From Cannabis sativa (lineage: Eukaryota; Streptophyta; Magnoliopsida; Rosales; Cannabaceae): 64,000 bases of DNA. Position numbers and translations under genes: made by a program. The notes under the pieces were generated by a model, which saw nothing but the letters and a program-made list of their open reading frames with translations, was not told where the DNA came from and made no database searches. Numbering within the stretch: position 1 is the first letter of the stretch; the number at the start of each line of letters is the position of its first letter. The stretch lies in contig NC_083603.1 in NCBI RefSeq assembly GCF_029168945.1, positions 46,138,406 through 46,202,405 of the forward strand, given 5' to 3'. Shown here one piece after another: positions 34,986 to 46,763 of this stretch.

Positions 34986-37075
34986 TTCACATAGTGAAGA
35001 AAATAAGAAAAAATGAGTACTGTTCTAATTGGTTTTTATATAAAAAATAAGAAGTTTACAAATAAACTCTGCCTATTCTATTTGGGATCCGAACCAAAAA
35101 GAGAAAATTTATTATTCAAAATTAAAAGTGCACGCATCCCATAACTTGTTAGGCATGATGTAAAAACTGACCATGATACCAGAGTAGAATTAAATGTGTT
35201 TAACAAGCTACTAATATATTAAATATAAAAAACGGTAATATAATACCGTAATATCACCAATTTTAAAACTCACGTTAATATTGGTATCAATTTAAGAAAA
35301 ACGTATTAAGATGTAAATTTTCCTATATATATTTAGGCTTCTAGGCTAGGTGGATTATAGGCCCAAGCATAGCCTCGTTTGCTTAGTCCAAATGCGACCC
35401 TACAAGCCCATTTAAATAAGGGCTCAATTTCTTGCCTTCTTTTCATGTTTGTTTTTTTTTTTAAAAAAAAAAAAATAGAAACAATTATTACTTTCCACTT
35501 TTCAAGTAAAAATGTTGTTGCCAATCCCACATGGTAATCCATAACTATTTTGTTAAATTTTTCCAATTCTATTTATTTTTATTAAATGCATATTCTATTC
35601 ATTCTATGGGTGTTTTTTTTTTTTTTTTTTTTTTTATATATATATATATAATTCTTTGCAATTAACTTTTAAAATTACATAAAAAAATAACAGTGGGTGA
35701 ATGACTTTTTTCTTTTCTGTTGGCTCTCTTCTCCGAGCTCTCAAAGTCTCAAAGAAAAGATGATAATTAATAAACAAATGATGATCCTTTTTAAGTGTAA
35801 GGTTAATGTTAGTTTAAAATTGTAATGAGATAAACAACAATTTTAATAAAATAATTTAATTTTTTAGTGCTTAATTTTGTAAATTATATAATCGTACTAC
35901 AATAATATTTGAATAAATTATTAGTTTTTTATTGTATTTTTTTAGGGGCCCAAATTTTAAAATTAAAATATGGACTCAAAAATACTTAAGACAGCTCCCA
36001 AATACAAAAAACACAATGTCTTCCCATTTTAAAGGCGTTAAAAAAAGTTTTAAAAATTAACAAGAACAAATAAAAAGTTAAAAATGAGACTCAACCGAGA
36101 CATAAATTTAAGAGGAAACAAGTAATATTAGGAGAGAAGTTGAAGAATTTAATTTAAATATATTTTTTTTATGAGTATTGTACTCAAATTATTCTCACAC
36201 ACTTGCATAACTAATATATAATTTCAAACATAATAAATGTGTATTCTTTGTAGATGAATGTGTAGGTTTGTAGGAAATTCAGAGCAAAATTTTGATAAGA
36301 AAATAATAAAAATTATCGTGAAATGATAAGGATAAAATTGGTAGAATGAATGTAAAAAGAGATAAACATAATAAATTTGTTAAAAACAGATAAAAATTAA
36401 AAACATCAAGTTAAAAGAGGTATGTAGTGTAATACTCTCTAATATTAGTCTATTTGTGTCATACTTTACAAAGAATCCTAATTGAATTATTCTTTTGATA
36501 AATATTTGAGATTATTACCTTTTATATTAGCGGGGGAACAAAAATCCTATATAAATATAGTTTCAACATTCAACATTAGTGTGATTAAAATTTATCAAAA
36601 AAACATCCAACATTAGTTAATTTTTTTTTTTTTTTAAAAAAAAAAAAACATTCAACATTAGTTCAATTATTAATTATTTCTATCTTTGATATATGTTTCA
36701 ACGAGATTAATAAATACTAAAAAAATGTAATTCAATATTTTTTTTAAATCATTTGTAATGCACAAGAATTGGGTTTAAAAGAAAAAAACTTGAAGTGTAG
36801 TAATTTAACCTTTTCCCATATTTTGTAAGAGAGAAAATTCCTGAATATACTCTGGGACAAGTTGAAATGATGTGTTTAAATAACATAGCAAAAGCCTCAG
36901 CCTGTCTTGTGTGATCATCCACCCTAAAATTTTGGAACAAATAAGCTCTGATTTATCTATTAACCATGTAATAAAAGTCAGTATTATTATACAGTACATA
37001 AAGTAAACCTGGTAAATGAAGATCTTAGGCAGACATTTTACTCTTATGGTGGTTGTGTTGAACCCTGAAATATAC
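34986..37075. other. AT-rich spacer downstream of the PPR gene
   Basis: No gene recognised. Positions 35335-35400 (CTTCTAGGCTAGG...TTAGTCCAAATGCGACCCTACA) match 17765-17830 in part, another dispersed repeat. T-tract/A-tract junctions occur at about 35452-35476 and 36621-36651, and T(n) plus (TA)n at about 35611-35650. The last 300 bp are presumably PPR 3' UTR and flank. Confidence 0.4.
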
Positions 37076-39160
37076 TTAGCAATTAGTAGGAAGGTATGCA
37101 AACGTTTTTTCATTCGGCTCGCAGCCATCAACTATCATTTTCTCATAAATTGCATAAGCATGGTCAGCATTTCCTGCCAAGGTGTAGGCTTCAATGAGAG
37201 CATTGTAGGTGAAAACATCAGGTTCAAGACCTTTACGTTGTACTTCTTTGTATAAACTCGCTGCTTGTTCCACCAATCCCTCCATCCCAAGACAGTGTAT
37301 TAGAATGTTGTATGTGCTAATATCAGGAACAATTCCTCTACTCTGCATTTCTGTGTACAAAGATAGAGCTTCTTTTAGCCTCTGTGATCTTCCAAGCGCG
37401 TTAATCAAATGGTTATAACAGAATGAATCAGGACTAAGGTCTGTTTGCTTTAGTTCCTCAAAGTAATATAGAGCATCATCAGTTTTTCCCGAACAACATA
37501 AAAATTCCAGTAGGGCTGTGTAAGACTTCAAGTCTGGTTTTATTCCTTCTTTAACCATTCTTTCAAACAACTGACATACAATTTCCACATCTCCTGTTTT
37601 CCCAAACCCATTCATAAGAATATTAAAAATCACAGAGTTAGGTTTGCATCCATATTCTGCCATCTCCTCGAAGAAAAACATTGCTTCGTCGTGTCTACCT
37701 AACCTAAAAAGTCCATCCATGAGTGGGCCGTATGTGCGTGGACATGGGAAAAAATCACGACCTACATGATCGTAGTATAAATCTATAGCCTTATCCAATC
37801 CATTTGATTTCACTAAACCAGAAATGACTATATTATATGTCATTGTGTTAGGCATGAGACCTTGGGACTCCATATTACAGAAAACTTTTAAAGCCTCATC
37901 CAATCTACTTGCTCTTAATAGTCCCCCAATCAAGGTGTTGTAAGTATGATGATCAGGCGAGATCCCTTTCTCCTTCATGACAACTAGAGTATCAAATGCT
38001 TCATCAACATTGCCAGCTTTGCATAAAGCGCCAATAAGAATGTTGAACATAACTACATCAAGAGCATAACCATCAGCTTTCATTTCATCCCAAATTTCTT
38101 TCAAAGTTTCCAAGTCTCCACAATCACTTAATTTGTCCAAAAAGGTAATGTAAGTTACACGGTTAGGTTTGTGACTATTGCTAGCTTTCATCTTTAGAAG
38201 CAACAACTTTGCATCATCAAGTTTACCTGCATTACAGAGAGCATCAATGAGAACGGTACAAGTGATAACATCTGGCTCGCATCCTTCTTTGTCCATTCTC
38301 TTCAATATATCATAAGCTTCATCAATTTTCCCAGCCCTTCCAAGAACTGTTATGCATATGGTAAATATATAATTATCAGGCCTCAATCCCAAATGTCCAA
38401 TCTCTTCGAACAAACACATTACAGTCTGAGTATCCCGTTGCTTTCCAAATGCTGTCATAAGTGCTGCATAAGTCCTCAAGGCGGGCTTCATCCCTTTCAT
38501 GACCATTTTGTTGTAAACATCCAAAGCCTCCCTACAAAACTGTGACTGAACAAGAAAATAGATCAACTTATTATATGAATACTCATTCAGAATGAATCCA
38601 GCCTTTCTCATCTTCTCAAGTGCAGTTGGTGCTTGCCGAATTCCACCCCTTATATAAAGACCTTTAAAAATAGCTAGATAAGTGTTCAAACTTCGGTTAA
38701 CCTTTTTCTTTTGCATGAAATCAAAAACAGTAGCCATATCCTCCACCCTCTTATGAGTCACCAAGACTTGAAGCATGTAATTACAAGTTTCAGTGGTGTG
38801 AACAACATATGGTAAACCAGCAACAGCCATAAAATATGAAAAAGCAGAATCAGGGTCCATTGTAGACTTAAGAACCCTTATAACCTCTTCTGAAGAATTC
38901 ACAACTATATTCTTCTCCTTGGCCAGTTCCTCCCCTTCTTTGGAGATTTTCATAACAAATCCACATAAAACCATTTGTTTCCTCTTCAATGTCAATCTGT
39001 TTTCCAAGTCCCCATATGTGCAAACCTTTAAATTTGCAAAGTTTCTTCCTTTAAATGACTCTCTATGACTCGAAGCAGTCGCTACAGTCTCAATTAAAGC
39101 ACAAGTATGACTGAAACTACTACAATACATGCTCGAAGAGAAACCTGATAACAGACCCAT
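37076..39160 (-). CDS. PGR3-type pentatricopeptide repeat protein with large in-frame internal deletion
   Basis: A single exon of 694 residues starting at ATG 39160; the frame extends five codons upstream without an ATG. PPR motifs of 35 residues run from about residue 120 to the end, about 16 in all. The N-terminal half (HTTETCNYML; RGGIRQAP; FTICITVLGRAGKIDEAY; VLIDALCNAGKLD; TYNTLIGGLLRASRLDEAL) and C-terminal half (NIVISGLVK; TYGPLMDGL; NILMNGFGKTGD; VFTYNALIEAY; final YLPTNC) are collinear with PGR3, a chloroplast RNA-binding PPR protein needed for petL operon and ndh RNA expression. PGR3 is about 1,110 residues with 27 PPRs; here roughly 12 motifs are missing at residues 436-440 (near 37850), exactly in register. 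The N-terminus could be a transit peptide. A leader intron is possible (donor AAG/GTACTCC at 39501, acceptor near 39179). Confidence 0.85.
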   Translation of the reverse strand: MGLLSGFSSSMYCSSFSHTCALIETVATASSHRESFKGRNFANLKVCTYGDLENRLTLKRKQMVLCGFVMKISKEGEELAKEKNIVVNSSEEVIRVLKSTMDPDSAFSYFMAVAGLPYVVHTTETCNYMLQVLVTHKRVEDMATVFDFMQKKKVNRSLNTYLAIFKGLYIRGGIRQAPTALEKMRKAGFILNEYSYNKLIYFLVQSQFCREALDVYNKMVMKGMKPALRTYAALMTAFGKQRDTQTVMCLFEEIGHLGLRPDNYIFTICITVLGRAGKIDEAYDILKRMDKEGCEPDVITCTVLIDALCNAGKLDDAKLLLLKMKASNSHKPNRVTYITFLDKLSDCGDLETLKEIWDEMKADGYALDVVMFNILIGALCKAGNVDEAFDTLVVMKEKGISPDHHTYNTLIGGLLRASRLDEALKVFCNMESQGLMPNTMTYNIVISGLVKSNGLDKAIDLYYDHVGRDFFPCPRTYGPLMDGLFRLGRHDEAMFFFEEMAEYGCKPNSVIFNILMNGFGKTGDVEIVCQLFERMVKEGIKPDLKSYTALLEFLCCSGKTDDALYYFEELKQTDLSPDSFCYNHLINALGRSQRLKEALSLYTEMQSRGIVPDISTYNILIHCLGMEGLVEQAASLYKEVQRKGLEPDVFTYNALIEAYTLAGNADHAYAIYEKMIVDGCEPNEKTFAYLPTNC

Positions 39161-39533
39161 CGAAAGAATTAGCAATCGCTAATAATGGTGTCAACATTTA
39201 AAAGGACAGAGCATTATATAGCATGAACACTTGAATTTCTGACCCAAATGAATACAGAAACAATTAGCCTGACATTTTCATTCTCTACCTACCATTGCAA
39301 AAATTGGGAATTTTCTCTACCATTAATTAAACAAGCTGAAAAGCTGTAACGAAAGATTAAGTTTTGCCAAACTCAAAGTCTCACTCTCATAGCACATTCA
39401 TTCATAGATAATGGCTTAAAACTTCAAACTCGGATATTTTTTTTTAAAAAAAAAATTGGAAGGTTTAATGAGTAAGTGAGTAATTAGTGGTAGTGGAGTA
39501 CCTTATAGCAGCTGGCTGATGGCAGTGAATTCA

Positions 39534-39556
39534 AGAGAGAGAGAGAGAGAGAGAGA
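39534..39556. promoter_or_regulatory. GA/CT repeat in the PPR gene leader or promoter
   Basis: A 23-bp GA run (CT-rich on the gene's strand) about 375 bp upstream of the PPR start codon, with more GA-rich sequence to 39720. CT-rich leaders are common in plant genes. It also fits within a putative first leader exon ending at 39502. Confidence 0.4.
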
Positions 39557-39998
39557 TGGGATGCCGTGGACGGAGAATGGAGTCGAGTGATGAGATTTAG
39601 AGAAGAGGAAGAGGCGAACCACAAAGGTTGGTGGTCTGAATAGGTGGAGGCAGGAACATTTGGTTATGGCGACTGCAACTGCAACTGCAAGCGAGAGAGA
39701 GTGAGAAGAAGCAGTAGGGTGTCACTCTTCACTCCGATAAGTGTTTACCTTTTCTTTTTTTTCTTTTTTTTTTTTTAAAAAAAAATAAGCGTTCTAGATG
39801 GAAATGAAGATTATGATTCGCAGTAATTACAAATAATATTTTTGGGGATGTATAACTCCAACATAACATATACATTGTGAGCAAGGGTCTACTTAGTCGT
39901 ATTAATGGACAATAAAATTATAAAATCTAATAATATGAGGGAAATTACAATTCCAAAATAAGGGAGATATTCTTTTACAAATGTAGGAAAATTAAGAC

Positions 39999-40932
39999 TG
40001 ATGATGCAGAATCAAAACAATTAAAGAATTAACAATGACAAGATTTATAAACATTAAACATAGATCGAGGAAAAATTGGGAAAAACAGAGTAAACAAAAC
40101 TAGAAAACAGTAACTTGTAGAAAATAAAGAAATCAACACCAAAATATATACTAGTTCAAGTTCGATATATCGATGTGATCTATGACACTATTCCAGTTCT
40201 GGAACACCACTGCAATCCTTCTTTATTGATTGAGCAAGAATAGATACAATATAATCAAGATGAGATTCTCTATTGAGTTCTCACAAAGTATTTCAACTCT
40301 CACACTTACACCCAAGAATCTTCTTCATCTACAGAAGATTCTTCCTACAAAACCCAAACTCAGTCTCTCTCTTTTCTTTGCACCTCTCTCTACCTCTCAA
40401 TCTTTTCTCTCTCAAAACTCTCAATCTCTTCTGAACTGAGCTCTCAAACTCGTGTCTCTTAAAATAACTAGTCAGGGTGCCATTTATCGACTTAGGATCA
40501 AGATCCTAAAGTCGGTAGCTGGAAGAAGCGAGGTTGTTAAGTTAGTTAGAAAATACTAACTTAACCAACTCCTTATTGAGCAAAGTCTCCATGCCAGCTT
40601 AAGTATCAGAGCCTTCGAGAACATATATGAGATTCTAGACTCACAGACCAAGGACACTCGTTGATGATGCTTCCGGACAGGATTGAGTCTGCTAAAGTCA
40701 ATTATCTGGATCTACCATTCCATGAGGGACAACTAGCTAACTGGAGTTCCTTTCTAGAAGAAGGCTAGCTATCTTGAAGATTGAACCTGAAGTCGACATG
40801 ATAGTCATCCGGGAATACCCTTCCAGACTCGACTATCATTCCACAACTCTTTTCGGGACTGGCTTCTGTGAGTGAATAGTTTTCTAAAAATGACATTTGC
40901 GGAGACCTTTTCATTTAGAGGAATATACCACA
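39999..40932 (-). repeat. Ty1/copia 3' LTR, minus orientation
   Basis: On the minus strand it begins TGTGGTATATTCC immediately after the purine tract CTAGGTGGAATT (40933-40944), typical of a copia polypurine tract. It contains TCAATAAAG-like polyadenylation sequence near 40230 and ends near a ...CATCA at about 40000. The related internal sequence resumes at 46240, beyond the inserted gag-only element. The left boundary is uncertain by a few bases. Confidence 0.55.
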
Positions 40933-40979
40933 AATTCCACCTAGTTACTTCAAATTAAAAGAATGACGATGATGAAGAA

Positions 40980-40984
40980 AGAAT
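40980..40984. repeat. Target-site duplication of the gag-only LTR element, left
   Basis: AGAAT, identical to 46235-46239. Confidence 0.9.
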
Positions 40985-42354
40985 TGTTAGGCTATTTTTA
41001 GCCTAAGTTTCGGGTCACATTTTATAATTGTTTTCCTTCTTTATTATTATTTTTAGAATAGAATTACGCTTGTTTTCTTTGATTTCAGGTTTCTACACTT
41101 GGAATGTATAAATTGGACAAATTTCGGAAAACAGTGATCTATAAAATAGAGAAAATTTTGAAAGAGAATAAAGCTAAAAGTTCAAGCCTAAATTCGACTA
41201 TGTTCTGATCATATTTTTGAAAAAGTCAAAACATAAAAGTTTTAGATCTCTTTCTTATCTTTCCAACGCATCTTCAATCAGCTCATTTGGAGTTTGGATG
41301 AGAAAGTTATGCTCATTTTACTAAAACAGATCGAAACTGAAAATTCCATCTCGCCGCGGCGAGAATTCCATGGCCGCGGCTAGAAAGTCTGGGCAGAAAC
41401 GTAGTTTTTTTGATGCACTTTTGGCCGCGGCGAGACCACTTTTGGCCGCGGCGAGCGTCCGTACGGTCAGGGGTATTTTTGTCCGACGAACCCTAAAAAT
41501 TAGATATAAATAGAAAACTGCGATTGGAAGTCAAGGAAAGCGATTTGGAACCCTAAAACACAGCAGAAAGAGGCAGGAAGAGCACAGAGATTCAAGTGAC
41601 GATCCAAAATTCATCCACCAACAGTTTCTTTCTCTATTCCTCTTTAATTTATTTATGTTGAATATTGTCATAGGAATGGTTATGGATTTATTTCTGAACT
41701 AAATTTCCCATTTAGGGAGGATGATGATTGTTGTTTAATGTTTTGCCTAGTTAATGTTTAATTGCCATTCCTCCATTCTTGTTTGTGAAATTATCTTAAT
41801 TTGTGTTTAATTTCATGTTTAAGATTGATCACCTTGTGCATGCTCTATGATCTCAATTCGAAATCTGAAAAGTGAGAATTGAGAATGCTAAAATTGAGAT
41901 AATCGATGTTCTATGTGAAACGAGAGTATTCACATGACTTATGTGACGAGTAGATTATTACTTAATGCTGATTTCATGTTAGTTTAATTAAGGAATTAAT
42001 TAGATAACATGTGATTTAGAATCTAGAAGATCTGAAAGGAGCTAGGTTATTTCATAATCTGTCATTCACTTCAAGAATAGGATGGTAATTAAGCATTAAC
42101 GATTTGGGTAAACAACAACAGGATTCTCCTCCTTATTATCTCATCTTGCTCAACTTTCAATTGTGTTATTAAGTTTTCTGAATTACTTTCATATTTTACT
42201 GTTTTTAAATCATAATTGCTTTCGATTTGCCGAATAGAATCATAAGTGTAATTTAGTGGTATTTAATCCAATTCCCTGTGGGATCGACCTCACCTGTGTG
42301 AGATTTACTACTTGATTGCGTATACTTGCGTAGTATTAATAAAATATAGCAACA
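40985..42354 (+). repeat. 5' LTR of the gag-only element
   Basis: 1,370 bp. Contains the inverted TGTTAGGCTA/TTTTTAGCCTAA-type start, a GC-rich CCGCGGCGAG cluster (41353-41457) in an otherwise AT-rich LTR, and two copies of a 21-bp unit (CTTTTGGCCGCGGCGAG core) where the 3' LTR has one. The TATA-like TAGATATAAATAG is at about 41502. Confidence 0.92.
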
Positions 42355-42360
42355 AGTTTT

Positions 42361-42378
42361 TGGCGCCGTTGCCGGGGA
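42361..42378 (+). promoter_or_regulatory. Primer-binding site (tRNA-Asp)
   Basis: TGGCGCCGTTGCCGGGG, 6 bp after the LTR, is exactly complementary to the 3' end of plant tRNA-Asp including CCA. Confidence 0.92.
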
Positions 42379-42643
42379 ATTGTATAAAGATTGATATTAC
42401 ATAAAATTATACTAACTTCTACTTTGGTTAATTTTTTTTGCTTATTTCTAATCTGTTTCTTTTAGATTAAATTTTGTAATATTATTAAAAATTAAATTTT
42501 GTTCTAATTTAGTTTTTCTTTTTGATTTTAGTATTAATTTTGTTGTTTTAAATGTTTATTCTTTTTAGTACTAATTTAGTTTTATTTTTCTTTTAATTTT
42601 ACTAATGTGTTACTTATGAGTTTGACCTGCAAGATAAATCCAG

Positions 42644-43577
42644 ATGCTATATCTTGAGGATTTTGCCCAACAACACAATGAACCATTCTATTCTGCTTGG
42701 AGGAGATTTAAAGAGCTTGGAGAGAGATGTTATCCCACTTTCTCAAGTGGATGTTTTACGTGGCTCTTTTATAACGGACTTAATGATGAAACAAGAAACT
42801 GGGTTGATTATGGAGCAGAGGTCACTGGAGCGCCTCTATTAATGAGAGGTTATGACGTAATAAATCTGTTGAATGATATGGCAGATTTTGATTACGACAT
42901 CACTTCAGGGTTGGAGTCACCAATATCCACCTTATTGCCCGAATTCATCCCAACAAACTGAAAAAGAGGAGCAACTTCTATCACTTCTACAATCACTTCC
43001 AGGAGAGATTAACCGCTTAACTGACATGGTGAGATCCTTATGTGATAATTCAATGACTCATGATTCAGAATGTAATAACTCCAATGATGAAAGTTATGAG
43101 AGTTGTTGGTACAATGAAGAAGGGTCATTATTTGAATACAAGGAGGATAATGAGCCTACAATTGAAGATCAAGATCCTTGTGAAGAGGAAATCATTGAAT
43201 ATGAAATCACAAGTGAGGGTATGGATAGCCAAGTGGAGAGTGAGCAACAAGAAGAAGGGTTGTTAGATGAAAGTGTAGAAACTGTGACATTGGAGGATGA
43301 AGAAGAACATGGCATCATTGTTTCGACTTCATCAATGATATTGACTGATAAACCACCAATGAATCCATATATTTCATCTACATCATATCATATCCTCTAC
43401 GAGCTACGAAAGGCTTCTCCCCAAGCTCATCATCCAAAGTCTTATGTTGTTGGTGCTGATTTTGGTTCAAACTCATCACTTGCCAAGCTTGAAGGCAAGT
43501 ACAACAACAATTTTCAAGTTGTCTTGCATGACGCTTATTACGGGCGTCAACCGCTTGTTGATGTGGCGCTCAGGTAA
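42644..43577 (+). pseudogene. gag-like region of the LTR element, frameshifted
   Basis: The ATG at 42644 opens a frame with LEDFAQQHNEPFYSAWRRFK, LFYNGLNDETRNWVDYGAE and INLLNDMADFDYD, characteristic of retrotransposon gag (PF03732 type). It ends at 42961. The downstream protein continues in the overlapping frame (from about 42925 to 43577) with a heptad-like LLSLLQSLPGEINRLTDMV and a long Glu/Asp-rich stretch ending HDAYYGRQPLVDVALR. A single frameshift near 42925 separates the two; whether this is a lesion, assembly error or programmed shift cannot be told. The acidic second part is not recognised. Confidence 0.7.
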
Positions 43578-44885
43578 GTCTCTCTCAACCACAATTTTAT
43601 AATAACACATTGGGGACAATGTGCATCTTTAGTTTGGGGGAGAGATTTAATTTTTTTCGATTTATTTCGGTTTTTTTCGTTTAGTTAGTTTTTTGTTAGT
43701 GTCATGGATTGATATCTGAGCTGGAATATTGATTGAACTACTGTTATTCACTTGTGCAATGGATTAAAATCTTAATTGTGTGCTTGACTCATAACTTTTT
43801 GAATTAAATTGGATGTGTATTAGAAGGTTGCTCATGTAGATGTAAAATATTTATTTTTGACGCATATCACTTTTGTTCTACTTGGATTGTGGAATGATTG
43901 GTTTAACATGGAATAGAATTTGTTTGACATACTCTCTTGAAGCGAAATTCTTGTTGATTTTTGTTTGGAAAGTGATTTAGGCAAATTTTCTTTGGATCGA
44001 TTGAGCCTTTCAAGCCTACCTGAAAAGTTTTATCCTTAGTTTACCCAAAGTTGAGCCTTAGCCTATTTCAAAAAAAAAATATATATATATATATGTATAT
44101 ATATTCACCACTTAACTAAGCTTAATTCGTTATCTTTAACTACTTTCATTCTCAACGTACCTTATTATGCCATAAGCTTTTAATCAAGTTTGGGGGGAAT
44201 GAAGTGTGTAAGTGGGGAATAATTTTTGCAGTAAGAGATTAAAAAAAAAAAAATTAAATAGTTGTCATGTGTTGTGCCTCTATTGAAAAAAAGAGAAAGA
44301 AGAAAAAAAAGAGAAAAATGACATGTGATAATTTCTTCTTGAGAATCAATTGTGAACAATGGGGTAGGCACATAGGAAAAAATATGCAATCTCTTACTAT
44401 CTTCTTTGGGATATATGAAAAAGAAAAAATGGATAAGTGTGGGTGCTTGTTTGGTATAATTGTGCTTATGGTATAATGTAACCTAAATGACTTCTCATCT
44501 ACCCGTTTTGCCTAAGCCATGCTATTATAACCGAAAAAGACCTTTTGATTCTGAGCAAAAATTGTCAACATTAGTGGAGAGAGGTATGTCATCCAAACTT
44601 ATTGAACATGGGTTAGCGGAATGTCGGAAAGTGTAGAATGGTTGTGATATGAATGTCAAAAGCGATATTTTGTGCCTGTATGAATTGCTTACTTCTAAAT
44701 TGTACATCCAAGTTAGTTCTCAGAGTTATCGAGTTGAAATTCTGGTTATTGATTGCTTGAAGTTGTGCAGGTGGTAGTGGTAGTTCAATCATTGGAAGGT
44801 TTAGTTATCTATTACATTGTTTTTTTTAGTTTAGTTGAGTTTTAGCTTTACTCGGGGGCGAGTAAAGATTCAGTTTGGGGGAATT
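43578..44885 (+). other. 3' internal non-coding part with polypurine tract
   Basis: No gene. Three copies of AGTTTGGGGG occur (about 43631, 44187 and 44872). The last, directly before the 3' LTR, is the functional polypurine tract. Earlier copies may be relics of internal duplications. Confidence 0.6.
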
Positions 44886-46234
44886 TGTTAGGCTATTTTT
44901 AGCCTAAGTTTCGGGTCACATTTTATAATTATTTTCCTTCTTTATTATTATTTTTAGAATAGAATTACGCTTGTTTTCTTTGATTTCAGGTTTCTACACT
45001 TGGAATGTATAAATTGGACAAATTTCGGAAAACAGTGATCTATAAAATAGAGAAAATTTTGAAAGAGAATAAAGCTAAAACTTCAAGCCTAAATTCGACT
45101 ATGTTCTGATCATATTTTGGAAAAAGTCAAAACATAAAAGTTTTAGATCTCTTTCTTATCTTTCCAACGCATCTTTAATCAGCTCATTTGAAGTTTGGAT
45201 GAGAAAGTTATGCTCATTTTACTAAAACAGATCGAAACTGAAAATTCCATCTCGCCGCGGCGAGAATTCCATGGCCGCGGCTAGAAAGTCTGGGCAGAAA
45301 CGTAGTTTTTTTGATGCACTTTTGGCCGCGGCGAGCGTCCGTACGGTCAGGGGTATTTTTGTCCGACGAACCCTAAAAATTAGATATAAATAGAAAACTG
45401 CGATTGGAAGTCAAGGAAAGCGATTTGGAACCCTAAAACACAGCAGAAAGAGGCAGGAAGAGCACAGAGATTCAAGTGACGATCCAAAATTCATCCACCA
45501 ACAGTTTCTTTCTCTATTCCTCTTTAATTTATTTATGTTGAATATTGTCATAGGAATGGTTATGGATTTATTTCTGAACTAAATTTCCCATTTAGGGAGG
45601 ATGATGATTGTTGTTTAATGTTTTGCCTAGTTAATGTTTAATTGCCATTCCTCCATTCTTGTTTGTGAAATTATCTTAATTTGTGTTTAATTTCATGTTT
45701 AAGATTGATCACCTTGTGCATGCTCTATGATCTCAATTCGAAATCTGAAAAGTGAGAATTGAGAATGCTAAAATTGAGATAATCGATGTTCTATGTGAAA
45801 CGAGAGTATTCACATGACTTATGTGACGAGTAGATTATTACTTAATGCTGATTTCATGTTAGTTTAATTAAGGAATTAATTAGATAACATGTGATTTAGA
45901 ATCTAGAAGATCTGAAAGGAACTAGGTTATTTCATAATCTGTCATTCACTTCAAGAATAGGATGGCAATTAAGCATTAACGATTTGGGTAAACAACAACA
46001 GGATTCTCCTCCTTATTATCTCATCTTGCTCAACTTTCAATTGTGTTATTAAGTTTTCTGAATTACTTTCATATTTTACTGTTTTTAAATTATAATTGCT
46101 TTCGATTTGCCGAATAGAATCATAAGTGTAATTTAGTGGTATTTAATCCAATTCCCTGTGGGATCGACCTCACCTGTGTGAGATTTACTACTTGATTGCG
46201 TATACTTGCGTAGTATTAATAAAATATAGCAACA
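44886..46234 (+). repeat. 3' LTR of the gag-only element
   Basis: 1,349 bp; identical to the 5' LTR apart from about eight substitutions and one fewer 21-bp GC-rich unit. Followed by the target duplication AGAAT. Confidence 0.92.
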
Positions 46235-46239
46235 AGAAT

Positions 46240-46763
46240 GCAGCCATCATTAGTTGGTGTTCCAAGAATCTCAGAATACTAACTTCTGAGATTGATCAAG
46301 TTCAAGCAATGCTTGAACTTGTTTAAGGTTAAGATCTTAGTCCCAACATCAACATGATTATCTTTTGTTCTGACCTTATTTAAATCAACCAGTCCTTCTT
46401 CTATCTTCTCCCTAATCCAATAGAGTCTTATATCTATATGTTTACTCTTTTTATAATAAACTGGATTCTTACAAAGGTAGATGGACAACTGACTATTCGA
46501 GAACACAGTCACTCCCCCTTTTATTTATTTTAACTCATAAAGAATTCCCTGAAGCTATAATGCTTCCGTAGTCGTCATAAATTCTGCTTTCGTGGTGAAA
46601 AGAGCAACCACGGACTATAACTGGGCCTTCCAACTTATACAGTTCTGGTTTTTTAAGAAAACGTAAGAAGTGGTTGATTTTCTAGTATCTCTATTCGAGG
46701 CGTAGTCTGAGTCTACGAACCCTTTTAACTCTAATTCTCCTTTTGCTTTCTTGTAGGCCAGAC
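46240..46763 (-). pseudogene. Ty1/copia RNase H C-terminal part
   Basis: The minus strand encodes LELKGFVDSDYASNRDTRKS and NCISWKAQL, then stops and frame changes, then YLCKNPVYYKKSKHIDIRLY and VGTKILTLNKFKHCL near 46279. This is the RNase H domain and C-terminus of a copia polyprotein. The hAT MITE at 46764 splits it from the RT part. Several stops show inactivity. Confidence 0.85.

Larger units (their letters stand above)
40985..46234 (+). mobile_element. Non-autonomous (gag-only) Ty3/gypsy-like LTR retrotransposon
   Basis: A 5,250-bp element with LTRs 40985-42354 and 44886-46234 (TG...CA), flanked by the 5-bp duplication AGAAT. The primer site TGGCGCCGTTGCCGGGG at 42361 is a perfect complement of the tRNA-Asp 3' end; Athila/Tat-type elements use such sites. 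The 2.5-kb interior encodes gag only, with no protease, RT, RNase H or integrase, so it depends on a partner element. LTRs differ by about eight substitutions and one 21-bp repeat-unit indel, indicating recent insertion. It sits inside an older copia element. Confidence 0.92.

Noticed and set aside
39161..39175. Upstream five-residue extension of the PPR protein
   Set aside because: It begins at TTG; the first ATG is at 39160.
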